Positions 9,159 through 17,159 of a stretch of 64,000 nt of DNA are shown here, one piece after another. The notes beneath the pieces are model-generated. The model was given only the letters and a program-made list of their open reading frames with translations. It searched no databases and was not told the origin of the DNA. A program made the position numbers and the translations under genes. This DNA is from DATAEE01 sp963725145 (GTDB lineage: Bacteria > Acidobacteriota > Vicinamibacteria > Vicinamibacterales > 2-12-FULL-66-21), in contig CAVRXL010000012.1 of assembly GCA_963725145.1 (NCBI GenBank), positions 1,364,001 through 1,428,000 on the forward strand. Reading direction: 5' to 3'. The number at the start of each line of letters is the position of its first letter. The first letter of the stretch is position 1.

Positions 9159-9240
9159 AATCCGTGTCATCCGTGTCATCCGTGTAATCCGTGGCTTGTG
9201 ATCCGCGTCATCCGTGGCCCGTGGTCCGTGGCCTGTGGCA
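9159..9240. repeat. Short tandem repeat, ATCCGTGTC-type units
   Basis: Imperfect tandem array of about 9-10 bases per unit (ATCCGTGTC, then ATCCGTGGC, ending in GTCCGTGGCC variants). It fills the gap between aspS and the phoH-ybeY promoter. It has no spacers and is not a CRISPR array. Confidence 0.75.
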
Positions 9241-9244
9241 TAAT
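9239..9244 (+). promoter_or_regulatory. Candidate extended -10 of phoH-ybeY
   Basis: CATAAT preceded by TGG in the extended -10 position. It sits directly after the tandem repeat and about 15 bases before an AGGAG ribosome-binding site at 9261-9265. Confidence 0.45.
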
Positions 9245-9273
9245 CGAGCCAAGTTCTGAGAGGAGACCCTCAC

Positions 9274-10764
9274 ATCCCCGCTTCTTCTACCCGTCGCATC
9301 ACGATCCCTGAACAGGGGATCGAGTCGCTCTTCGGCACTCACGACGAAAATCTGAAAGCGCTCGAGGCGCAGTTCGGGGTCACGATCCGCACCGACGGGC
9401 ACGATCTGATGGTTGGGGGAGAGCCAGCGGACGTCGCGAAGGCGGAGCGCGTGCTGGAACAGCTCACGGCGCTCATGCGCGAGGGATACAAGCTCGGGCG
9501 CGGCGACGTGAAGACCGCGGGTCAGCTCGTGGCGCAGGACGAGCAGGTCGCGCTGCGCGACTACTTCGTGCGTGGCGCGCAGACGCGCACGTCCGGCCGC
9601 AAGCAGATTCTGCCGAAGAGCGTCAACCAGCGGCGGTATCTGGAAGCGATCGATCAGCACGACATCGTGTTCGGCATCGGTCCCGCCGGGACCGGGAAGA
9701 CCTACCTGGCGATGGCGCAGGCGGTCACGTTCCTGCTGGCAAAGAAAGTCACGCGGATCATCCTGGTCCGCCCGGCGGTCGAGGCGGGGGAGAAGCTCGG
9801 CTTCCTGCCCGGCGATCTCCAGGAGAAGGTCAATCCCTATCTCCGTCCGTTGTACGACGCGCTCTACGACATGCTCGACACCGAACGGGTCGAACGGTTG
9901 ATCGAGCGCGGGACGATAGAGATCGCCCCCCTCGCCTTCATGCGCGGGCGCACGCTCAACGACGCGTTCGTCATCCTGGACGAAGCGCAGAACACGACGT
10001 CGGATCAGATGAAGATGTTCCTGACGCGGCTCGGCTTCGGGTCGAAGGCGGTGATCACCGGCGACATCACGCAGATCGATCTGCCCGCGGGGCGCGTCTC
10101 AGGTCTCGTGGAAGCGATGCGCGTCGTCGGCAACGTCGAAGGCATCGCGTTCGTCCGGTTCGACGAGAGGGACGTCGTCCGGCACCCGCTCGTCCAGCAG
10201 ATCGTCAAGGCATACGAACAGGTACAACTCCGGAAAATGATCCGCGTGTTCGTGGTTGACGCCGCGGGGCGCGCGGCGCGCGCGCCAGGCCTCGCGCGCT
10301 GGGTCGCGCGCGTCGCTCCAGCGCGCGCGCGGGGAACCGTGACCGTCGCGCTCGTGTCCGACGCGCGCATGCGGGCCCTCAACCGGCGATACCGGAAGAA
10401 GGACGCGCCGACCGACGTGCTGTCGTTCCCTCAGACAGAGCAGCGCCTGCGGCCGTCAAGAATTGCTGACGGGCTTGGTAAGGCTGACGTATTAGGTGAC
10501 ATCGTCATCGCGACTGGAGTCGCCGCCCGGCAGGCCCGGGAGCACGGCCACCCCCTCACTGTCGAACTTCGGATTCTGGCCCTCCACGGCCTTCTGCACC
10601 TTCTGGGATACGATCACGAGACCGACACCGGTCAAATGGCTGAGCTGGAACGGCGGCTCCGGCGCAAAGGCGGCCTGATACAAGGACTTACCGAGCGGGG
10701 CCGCCCGTCGGGCCGTGCTCGCGCAACCGACCGAGCCGGGGTCCGGGGCGGAGCCCCAGTTTAG
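9274..10764 (+). CDS. phoH-ybeY: PhoH-family ATPase fused in frame to endoribonuclease YbeY
   Basis: Two normally separate genes form one open frame of ~496 residues. The first ~320 residues are PhoH-like: Walker A GPAGTGKTYLAM, Walker B FVILDEAQNTT, and an N-terminal region starting ITIPEQGIESLFG. From the internal ATG at 10237 the frame continues without a stop into YbeY, the 16S rRNA 3'-end maturation endoribonuclease. YbeY signatures are LNRRYRKKDAPTDVLSFP and the zinc motif HGLLHLLGYDH. The start is unusual: an in-frame TAA at 9241 and no ATG/GTG/TTG before 9409 leave ATC at 9274 (8 bases after AGGAG) as the best start. The ATG at 9409 would remove conserved sequence. The last ~30 residues are GC-repeat encoded. 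YbeY might also be made separately from 10237, but no strong ribosome site precedes it. Confidence 0.85.
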   Translation: MPASSTRRITIPEQGIESLFGTHDENLKALEAQFGVTIRTDGHDLMVGGEPADVAKAERVLEQLTALMREGYKLGRGDVKTAGQLVAQDEQVALRDYFVRGAQTRTSGRKQILPKSVNQRRYLEAIDQHDIVFGIGPAGTGKTYLAMAQAVTFLLAKKVTRIILVRPAVEAGEKLGFLPGDLQEKVNPYLRPLYDALYDMLDTERVERLIERGTIEIAPLAFMRGRTLNDAFVILDEAQNTTSDQMKMFLTRLGFGSKAVITGDITQIDLPAGRVSGLVEAMRVVGNVEGIAFVRFDERDVVRHPLVQQIVKAYEQVQLRKMIRVFVVDAAGRAARAPGLARWVARVAPARARGTVTVALVSDARMRALNRRYRKKDAPTDVLSFPQTEQRLRPSRIADGLGKADVLGDIVIATGVAARQAREHGHPLTVELRILALHGLLHLLGYDHETDTGQMAELERRLRRKGGLIQGLTERGRPSGRARATDRAGVRGGAPV

Positions 10765-10770
10765 AAGCCG

Positions 10771-12045
10771 ATGGACCTCGTTCCCGTCCTGCTCTTCATC
10801 CTCGCCCTCGCGACCATCTACGTCGGGTCGGTGGAGACCGCCTTCACGCTTCTGATGCGCCTGTCGCTCCGCTTCGTCGCCGACCGCGGCGGACCGGAGG
10901 ATCGACTCGCGCGATACCTGGACGACCCGGTCAAGCTGTTCGTCCCGATCCGCCTCATGCTGGGCGTCCTCTTCGCGTGCGCGACAATCCTGCTCGCCAT
11001 TCTGATTGGCCGAGGGGGCTGGCGATCGATCGCGGCGCTCATCCTCTCGGTGGCCGTGTTCAGCCTCGTCTGCGAGCATCTTCTGCCGACGCTTCTCGTG
11101 CGGCGCGATCCGCAGAAGGCGCTCGAGATCCTGCTGCCGTCGTTCGACCGGATCGCGCGCTTCCTGCGGCTGCGGAGCATCGCGGCGGGATTCGTCGGCA
11201 TCGCGCGCCGCTTCACCGGCGGCCCTCCCCCCGAGGAGAGTCTCGCCGAGGACCCGGGAGGAGAGCCGGCCGAGGAGCCGGAGGCGGATGCGGGGGAAGA
11301 GGAGACAGCCGACGCACCGCTGATAGAGCGCCATGAACGGCAGCTCATCCGATCGGTCGTCGACTTCGGTGACACGCTCGCCCGCGAGGTCATGACGCCG
11401 CGCCCGGACATCGTCGCGATTCAGTCGCACGCCAACGTGCGTGACGCCCGAGCGCTCTTCCGCGAGCAGGAATACTCCCGAATGCCCGTCTATACCGAGA
11501 ACCTCGACAACATCAACGGGATCGTCTACGTGAAGGACTTCCTTCTCCTCGCCGACACGAAGGAAGACGATTCGGTCACGACGTACGTCCGTCCGGCGAT
11601 GTTCGTGCCGGAAACCAAGCGCGTGCCCGAGCTGCTCCGGGAGTTTCAGCGCCGCCAGGCGCAGATGGCCATCGTCGTCGACGAGTACGGCGGCACGGCC
11701 GGCCTCGTCACGATCGAGGACCTACTCGAGGAGATCGTGGGGGAAATCAGGGACGAGTACGACGTCGAGGCGGAACCGATCGTCGAGGAGGCGGACGGCG
11801 GTTTCACGTTCAGCGCCAAGATCAACATCGCTGACGTCAACGAGCGGCTCGGTGTGCAGATCAAACCCGAAGGGTTCGAGACGCTGGGGGGCTATCTGCT
11901 CTCGCAGCTCGGCCGCGTGCCGGCGGTCGGCGAGACTTTCGGGCTGGATGGGCTCGAGGTCGTCGTCCTCGAAGCGGAGCGCCGCCGCATCCACAAGGTC
12001 CGCATGCGCCGCGTTCCGGTCGCGGCACCCCAGGCCCAAGCCTGA
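10771..12045 (+). CDS. CorC/HlyC-family membrane protein with CBS pair
   Basis: A 424-aa protein of the hemolysin C / CorC / CNNM-like group, often linked to magnesium or cobalt efflux although the biochemical role is uncertain. The N-terminus is a DUF21-like membrane region with hydrophobic stretches at about residues 1-20, 55-75 and 80-100. An acidic linker (EEPEADAGEEE) follows. Then come two CBS domains (REVMTPRPDIVAI; MAIVVDEYGGTAGLVTIEDLLEEIVG) and the C-terminal CorC_HlyC transporter-associated domain. It is conserved downstream of phoH-ybeY and upstream of era in many bacteria, and that order is kept here. Its TGA overlaps the era ATG. Confidence 0.9.
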   Translation: MDLVPVLLFILALATIYVGSVETAFTLLMRLSLRFVADRGGPEDRLARYLDDPVKLFVPIRLMLGVLFACATILLAILIGRGGWRSIAALILSVAVFSLVCEHLLPTLLVRRDPQKALEILLPSFDRIARFLRLRSIAAGFVGIARRFTGGPPPEESLAEDPGGEPAEEPEADAGEEETADAPLIERHERQLIRSVVDFGDTLAREVMTPRPDIVAIQSHANVRDARALFREQEYSRMPVYTENLDNINGIVYVKDFLLLADTKEDDSVTTYVRPAMFVPETKRVPELLREFQRRQAQMAIVVDEYGGTAGLVTIEDLLEEIVGEIRDEYDVEAEPIVEEADGGFTFSAKINIADVNERLGVQIKPEGFETLGGYLLSQLGRVPAVGETFGLDGLEVVVLEAERRRIHKVRMRRVPVAAPQAQA

Positions 12046-12986
12046 TGATGCAATCAGGGTTTGTTTCCCTGATCGGCCGTCCGAACGCCGGCAAGTCCAC
12101 CCTCCTCAATGCGCTCGTCGGAGCCAAGGTCGCGATCGTCTCCGACAAGCCCCAGACCACGCGCAGCCGGATCACGGGCGTCAAGAACGTGCCCGGCGGC
12201 GGCCAGATCGTCTTCGTCGACACGCCGGGCATCCATCGGCCGCTCCACCGGATGAACGTCCGGATGGTCGATTCGGCGCTCGACACGATCCGCGAGGTGG
12301 ACCTTCTGGCCTTCGTCGTGGACGCGTCGGCGAAGCCGGGGAAGGGGGACCGTTTCGTCCTCGAGGTCGTGAAGCGGGCGAAGATCCCGGTCGTCCTCGT
12401 CCTCAGCAAGATCGATCGGATCAAGAAGACGACGCTGCTGCCGCTCATCGACGCGTACCGACGGGAGCACGACTTCAAGGCGATCGTCCCCGTGTCGGCC
12501 ATAACGGGCGACGGCATGGACGTCCTCGAGCGCGCGCTGCTGGCCAACCTGCCGGAGGGCGAGGCGCTCTATCCCGAGGACTACCTGACCGATCAGCCCG
12601 AGCGCGTCATGGCAGCGGAGCTCATTCGCGAGAAGCTCCTCCTTCACACGCACGACGAGCTGCCGTTTACGACCGCGGTCGTGATCGATCAGTTCGAGCG
12701 CCAGCGGCCCGCGCGAGCGAGCGGGGGTGGGGCCCCGCGAGCAGAAGAAAATGAGGGCGGGCTGCTGCGGCTTTACGCCACGATCGTGGTGGATCAGGAG
12801 TCGCACAAGCCGATCGTCCTCGGCCGCCGCGGCGAGATGATCAAGCGCATCGGCACCGAGGCGCGCGAGTCGCTCGAGCGGATGTTCGAGACGAAGGTGT
12901 TCCTCGATCTCCACGTGAAGGTGAAGTCCGACTGGAGAGATGACGAGCGGCTCCTCGACGAGTTGAACGTGCCCAGGAGGCGCTAG
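12045..12986 (+). CDS. era: GTPase Era with a repeat-encoded loop
   Basis: Essential GTPase for 16S rRNA processing and 30S assembly, 313 aa. G1 is GRPNAGKST, G3 is DTPGIH and G4 is LSKID (Ser in place of the usual Asn of NKxD). The C-terminal KH domain shows PIVLGRRGEMIKRIG. Between the GTPase and KH parts an extra ~16-residue segment (RPARASGGGAPRAEENEGG region) is encoded by a GC-rich repeat at 12711-12742 that recurs elsewhere in the window. The insertion keeps the frame and falls in an exposed loop before the KH strand, so the protein may tolerate it. The stop TAG doubles as the start of the next gene's TAGAAT box. Confidence 0.93.
   Translation: MMQSGFVSLIGRPNAGKSTLLNALVGAKVAIVSDKPQTTRSRITGVKNVPGGGQIVFVDTPGIHRPLHRMNVRMVDSALDTIREVDLLAFVVDASAKPGKGDRFVLEVVKRAKIPVVLVLSKIDRIKKTTLLPLIDAYRREHDFKAIVPVSAITGDGMDVLERALLANLPEGEALYPEDYLTDQPERVMAAELIREKLLLHTHDELPFTTAVVIDQFERQRPARASGGGAPRAEENEGGLLRLYATIVVDQESHKPIVLGRRGEMIKRIGTEARESLERMFETKVFLDLHVKVKSDWRDDERLLDELNVPRRR
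12711..12742. repeat. 32-base GC-rich repeat inside era (exact inverted copy at 28183-28214)
   Basis: Contains the core GGGGGTGGGGCCCC flanked by GCGAGC motifs. The reverse complement is found base for base at 28183-28214. A related core, GGGGGTGGGGCCCC, sits at 56838-56851. Here the repeat lies inside the era reading frame. Confidence 0.85.
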
Positions 12987-12989
12987 AAT
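12984..12989 (+). promoter_or_regulatory. -10 box of the TPR gene at 12997
   Basis: TAGAAT made from the era stop codon plus three bases, ending 7 bases before the ATG at 12997. This suggests a leaderless start independent of read-through from era. A TTGAAC at 12963-12968 is a possible -35, but the spacer is only 15 bases. Confidence 0.5.
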
Positions 12990-12996
12990 CCGGAAT

Positions 12997-14445
12997 ATGG
13001 GCACGTGGGGCCGACCTCGGCTGGTCCTCGTCTGGCTGTTGCCAGCGCTGGCGACCGCGGTCCACGCGCAGGAACCGCAATCGGCGAAGGCGCACTATCG
13101 CAGCGGTGCGCAGCTCGAGCAGAAGCGCGACTTCGCAGGCGCGGCCGCCGCCTACGAGGCAGCGATTCGTCTCGACCCCGCGTTCGCCGATGCCCACGAT
13201 CGTCTGGGTTTCATGTACGGACAGCTCGGTCGGACCGCCGACGCGATCGCGCAGTTCGAGAAGGCGGTCGCCCTCGCGCCGACCCATTTCGACGCGCAGT
13301 ACCATCTCGGCGCCACGCGCTGGTGGACGAAAGATCTGGCCGGCGCTCAGACGGCACTCGAGGCGGCCGTGCGCCTGCGCCCCGGTCACGCCGAGGCTCA
13401 GTACTACCTTGGCGTCACGCTCCGTCAACGCGGGGAGCTCGGGCCGGCGATCGAGCACCTTTCCCGCGCGACGACGCTGAACCCGTCGCTCGCGGTCGCG
13501 CACATGCAGCTCGGCATCGCGCGGCGCGATCAGGGAGATCTCGACGGGGCTGTCGCGGCGCTCCGAAAAGCGGTGGCAGCCGACCCGACGCTCTGGGAAG
13601 CGCAGAACAATTTCGGCCTCGTGCTCATGCAGAACGGGGAGGCTGACGAGGCGGCGGCGACCCTGCGCGCGCTCATCGCCAGGCAACCCGACCTGACCAG
13701 CGCGCGCATCAATCTCGGTTCGGTGCTGATGCACCGCGGCGACCTGGAAGGGGCTGTCGCCGTCTACCGCGAGTTGATCGCCCGCGACGCTCGAAGCGCC
13801 GAAGCGTTCTACAACCTGGGGCTGGCGCTCAAGCAGAAGGATGACTTCGCCGGCGCGGAACGCGAGCTTCGCCGCGCCATCGAGCTCGATCCCTCGCTGC
13901 CTGAAGCGCCGTACACGCTCGGCGTCGTCCTGTGGCAGACCGGGCGAGCCGAAGAGGCCGGTCAGCGGTTCCGGGAAGCGATCGCGCGCAAGCAGGACTT
14001 TCCCGACGCGCACTACATGCTGGGGACCGTCCTTCGCCAGCAAGGCTCGATTGAGGCGGCGGTCGAAGAGTTTCGCCGGGCGATTGCCTATCGTCCGACG
14101 TCAGCCGAAGCGCACCTCAGCCTCGGGCAGGCGCTCAAACAGCTCGGGCGCGCCGACGAAGCGGCCGCCGCGTTTGCAGAGGCCGATCGGTTGAACAAGC
14201 TGAAAGCCGACGCGCAGGCATCGGTGTTCGCGGTCGGCGTCGGGATGAATCGACTGAAGGCCAACGATCTCGCCGGCGCCATCGACCGCTTTCGCGAGGC
14301 GGTACGTCTCGCGCCAGACAACCCGCAGGCGCACTACCAGCTTGCGCTCGCGCTCACGCGCAAGGGGGCCGTGGCAGAAGCGCGCACCCACTTCGAGGAA
14401 GCGAAGCGACTCGCTCCGTATCTTCGGCCGCCCGATGGCCGCTGA
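12997..14445 (+). CDS. Exported TPR-repeat protein (first TPR/ASPIC pair)
   Basis: A 482-aa protein with a signal peptide (LVLVWLLPALATAVHAQ). After it comes an almost uninterrupted array of about 11-12 tetratricopeptide repeats, recognisable by 34-residue periodicity and phrases such as AHYRSGAQLEQKRDFAGAAA and YHLGATRWWTKDLAGAQ. A TPR solenoid has no catalytic role; it should act as a periplasmic scaffold. It is followed six bases later by an ASPIC/UnbV protein, and the same gene pair is repeated just downstream. The partner is unknown. The start is supported by a -10 box 7 bases upstream. Confidence 0.85.
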   Translation: MGTWGRPRLVLVWLLPALATAVHAQEPQSAKAHYRSGAQLEQKRDFAGAAAAYEAAIRLDPAFADAHDRLGFMYGQLGRTADAIAQFEKAVALAPTHFDAQYHLGATRWWTKDLAGAQTALEAAVRLRPGHAEAQYYLGVTLRQRGELGPAIEHLSRATTLNPSLAVAHMQLGIARRDQGDLDGAVAALRKAVAADPTLWEAQNNFGLVLMQNGEADEAAATLRALIARQPDLTSARINLGSVLMHRGDLEGAVAVYRELIARDARSAEAFYNLGLALKQKDDFAGAERELRRAIELDPSLPEAPYTLGVVLWQTGRAEEAGQRFREAIARKQDFPDAHYMLGTVLRQQGSIEAAVEEFRRAIAYRPTSAEAHLSLGQALKQLGRADEAAAAFAEADRLNKLKADAQASVFAVGVGMNRLKANDLAGAIDRFREAVRLAPDNPQAHYQLALALTRKGAVAEARTHFEEAKRLAPYLRPPDGR

Positions 14446-14451
14446 CCACCC

Positions 14452-16140
14452 GTGAGATTCTTCGGCGCGCTCCTCATTCCGCTCGCCGCGTCGTTGGCCG
14501 CCTTTCAGGCGCCCGGCCCCGACAGTATCGGCTTCTCATTCGCGAGCGTCGCCCGCGAGGCGGGGCTCACGGCCACGACCGTATTCGGCGGGCAGAAAAC
14601 GAACAAGTACCTGCTCGAGACCACCGGCTGCGGTATCGCGGTGCTGGACGTGGACAACGACGGCCGCCTCGATCTGTTCGTCGTAAACGGGACGACCCTC
14701 GAGGGATTCCCGAAAGGGCAGGAGCCGACAAATCATCTGTACCGCAATCGCGGCGATGGAACGTTCGAGGACATCACGAAGAAAGCGGGCCTCGAGGCGA
14801 GCGGCTGGGGGCAGGGCGCGTGCGCGGCGGACTACGACAACGACGGATTCGACGATCTGTTCGTCACCTACTGGGGGCAGAATCGCCTCTATCGAAACAA
14901 CGGCGACAGTACCTTCCGAGACGTGACCAGGACCGCTGGCCTCGTCGACGCCAGGCGCCGCTGGGGCGCCGGCTGCGCGTTCGTGGACTACGACCGGGAC
15001 GGGCGGCTCGATCTGTTCGCCGCCAATTACATCGATCTCGATCTCGCCACGGCGCCGGCGCCGGACTCCGGGCTGTGCCGGTACAAGGGCGTCCCGGTCG
15101 CGTGCGGCCCGCCCGGGCTCCCGGGCGGGAAGAACGTCCTGTACCGCAACAAAGGGGACGGGGCATTCGAGGACGTGTCGGCCGCGGCCGGCATCCTGAA
15201 GGCGCAAGGCACGTACGGCCTCGGCGTCACCACGCTGGATTTCGACGACGACGGATGGGTCGATCTCTATGTGGCGAACGACTCGAATCCGAGCGCGTTG
15301 TACAGGAACAACCGGGACGGCACGTTCACCGACATCGGCGTGGGGGCCGGGTGCGCGTACAGCCAGGATGGCAAGCCGCAGGCCGGCATGGGCATCGCCG
15401 TCGGTGATTACGACCGGAACGGCACGTTCGATCTGTTCAAGACGAACTTCGCGGGCGACACCTCCACGTTGTACGCCAACACCGGCGACGGGCTCTGCGA
15501 AGACCGGACCTTCGCGAGCGGGATTGGCATGAACACGCGCTGGCTCGGATGGGGCGTCGGTTTCATCGATCTCGAGAACGACGGCTGGCTCGATCTGTTC
15601 CTCGTCAACGGGCACGTGTACCCCGAGGTCGAGCAGCTCAAGACCGAGGCGGGCTACAAGCAGCGCAAAGTCGTGTACCGGAACATGAAGAACGGCCGCT
15701 TCGAGGACGTCACCGAGCGTCTCGGCCCGCCGGTCACGACGCCGAAGGCGGGCCGCGGCGCCGCGTTCGCCGATCTCGACAACGACGGCGACGTGGACGT
15801 CGTCGTCAACAACGTTCACGACACGCCGGATCTGTTCCGGCTGAACTCGGACGCGTCGAACCACTGGATCACCTTCACGCTCGTCGGGACGAAGTCGAAT
15901 CGCAGCGCGATCGGCGCCCGTGTCCGCGTTCGCGCGGCGGGCGGGACCCAGGTGGACGAAGTCCGCGGCGGCGGCAGCTACTATGCGCAGAACGACCTGC
16001 GCGTCCACTTCGGATTGGGCAAGGACGCGAAGATCGATCGGGTCGAAGTGCGCTGGCCGAACGGGCTCGAGGAGGTCTGGACGGATGTCGGGGTCGACCG
16101 GATCCTTACTTTGAAAGAAGGGGAGGGAGTACGGAAGTAG
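14452..16140 (+). CDS. FG-GAP/VCBS and ASPIC-UnbV (CRTAC1-like) exported protein 1
   Basis: A 562-aa protein with GTG start and signal segment (GALLIPLAASLAAFQA). It contains a seven-bladed propeller-type array of FG-GAP/VCBS calcium-binding repeats (DVDNDGRLDLF, DYDNDGFDDLF, DYDRDGRLDLF and more). An ASPIC/UnbV domain closes it (NRSAIGARVRVRAAGG ... VEVRWPNGLEEVW). Such proteins are abundant in acidobacteria and other soil and marine bacteria, and their function is not established. The repeats would bind several calcium ions outside the cell. It is co-directional with TPR genes on both sides. A second homologue lies at 17160. Confidence 0.85.
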   Translation: MRFFGALLIPLAASLAAFQAPGPDSIGFSFASVAREAGLTATTVFGGQKTNKYLLETTGCGIAVLDVDNDGRLDLFVVNGTTLEGFPKGQEPTNHLYRNRGDGTFEDITKKAGLEASGWGQGACAADYDNDGFDDLFVTYWGQNRLYRNNGDSTFRDVTRTAGLVDARRRWGAGCAFVDYDRDGRLDLFAANYIDLDLATAPAPDSGLCRYKGVPVACGPPGLPGGKNVLYRNKGDGAFEDVSAAAGILKAQGTYGLGVTTLDFDDDGWVDLYVANDSNPSALYRNNRDGTFTDIGVGAGCAYSQDGKPQAGMGIAVGDYDRNGTFDLFKTNFAGDTSTLYANTGDGLCEDRTFASGIGMNTRWLGWGVGFIDLENDGWLDLFLVNGHVYPEVEQLKTEAGYKQRKVVYRNMKNGRFEDVTERLGPPVTTPKAGRGAAFADLDNDGDVDVVVNNVHDTPDLFRLNSDASNHWITFTLVGTKSNRSAIGARVRVRAAGGTQVDEVRGGGSYYAQNDLRVHFGLGKDAKIDRVEVRWPNGLEEVWTDVGVDRILTLKEGEGVRK

Positions 16141-16171
16141 GGCCTGGGGCCTTGGGCTTGGGGCTTGGGGC
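16140..16171. repeat. GGGCTTGGGG repeat, family C, copy 1
   Basis: Tandem GGGCTTGGGGCTTGGGG sequence directly after the ASPIC stop. Related copies are at 31192-31226, 32207-32240 and, inverted, inside ppdK at 28454-28485. In the frame of the following TPR gene it reads as alternating Gly and Leu, possibly extending its signal peptide. Confidence 0.7.
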
Positions 16172-16175
16172 GCTC

Positions 16176-17159
16176 ATGCTCGCGGCAGCGGTGTCCGCGC
16201 AGGACGCGCCGGCGGCGAAACTGCGCTCGGACGCACGCGCGCTGATCAATGCCGGCAAGCCCCGGGGCGCGATCGCGCTCCTGGAGAAGGACAAGGCGCG
16301 CGGCGATGGCGCGGCGGCGACGGCGGAGCTGACGCAGCTGCTGGGCGTCGCGTACTACCACGCGGACGACTACGCGCGGGCGATCGAGCTGCTGACCCCA
16401 GTCGTCGACCGGCTTCCGCAGGACTCGATCGAGCGGCGTGAAGCCGTCCAGGTGCTCGGCCTGTCGCTGTATCTCGCCGGCCGCTACGCGGACGCGGTAC
16501 CGCGCCTCGAAGCCACGCGGGCCTGGGCCTCGGACAATCAAGAGCTCGCCTACGTTCTCGCGCAGGCGTACATCCAGACGCGGGAGCCTGCCAAAGCGCG
16601 CGACGTGCTCGCCGCGCTCTTCGGCGCCGCCCCGGGTTCCGCCGCCTCGCACCTGTTCGCGGCGCAGATGATGATTCGCCTCGAGCACGATGAGCTGGCG
16701 CGCCCCGAGCTCGAACGGGCGCTGGCGCTCGATCCGAAGCTGCCGCGGGCGAATCTCCTCCTCGGCCAGATCGCGCTCTTCCGAGGCCGGCTGGACGAGG
16801 CCATCGCGTTCACCGAACGAGAGCTGACGATCAACCCCGCGGACGCGACCGCGCTGTCGCAGCTCGGCGACGCATACGTGCGCGGCTCGAAATGGGATCA
16901 GGCGATCGGCGCGCTGCAGAAGTCGATCTGGCTGAACCCGTTCTACAGCGCACCCTACATCCTGATGGGACGCGCGTACATGAAGAAAGCCGAGCCGGCG
17001 ATGGCCGAAGGGATGCTGCGCCGCGCGATCCAGTACGACCCCAACAACCGCACGGCCCACTACGTCCTCGCGCAACTGCTGCAGCAGACCGGAAGGATCG
17101 ACGAGGCGAAGAAGGAGTTCGCGATCGCCGAGCGCTTGCAGAAAGAGACGGGGCGCTAG
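16176..17159 (+). CDS. Exported TPR-repeat protein (second TPR/ASPIC pair)
   Basis: TPR protein of ~327 aa with about 7-8 repeats (e.g. ANLLLGQIALFRGRLDEAIA, ALSQLGDAYVRGSKWDQAIG). With ATG 16176 the leader is very short (MLAAAVSAQ). A TTG at 16152 inside the GGGCTTGGGG repeat would give a better signal peptide rich in Gly-Leu, so the start is uncertain. The stop TAG is immediately followed by the GTG of the next ASPIC protein, so the pair should be co-translated. It probably works with its neighbour as an envelope scaffold; no enzyme motif is seen. Confidence 0.82.
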   Translation: MLAAAVSAQDAPAAKLRSDARALINAGKPRGAIALLEKDKARGDGAAATAELTQLLGVAYYHADDYARAIELLTPVVDRLPQDSIERREAVQVLGLSLYLAGRYADAVPRLEATRAWASDNQELAYVLAQAYIQTREPAKARDVLAALFGAAPGSAASHLFAAQMMIRLEHDELARPELERALALDPKLPRANLLLGQIALFRGRLDEAIAFTERELTINPADATALSQLGDAYVRGSKWDQAIGALQKSIWLNPFYSAPYILMGRAYMKKAEPAMAEGMLRRAIQYDPNNRTAHYVLAQLLQQTGRIDEAKKEFAIAERLQKETGR

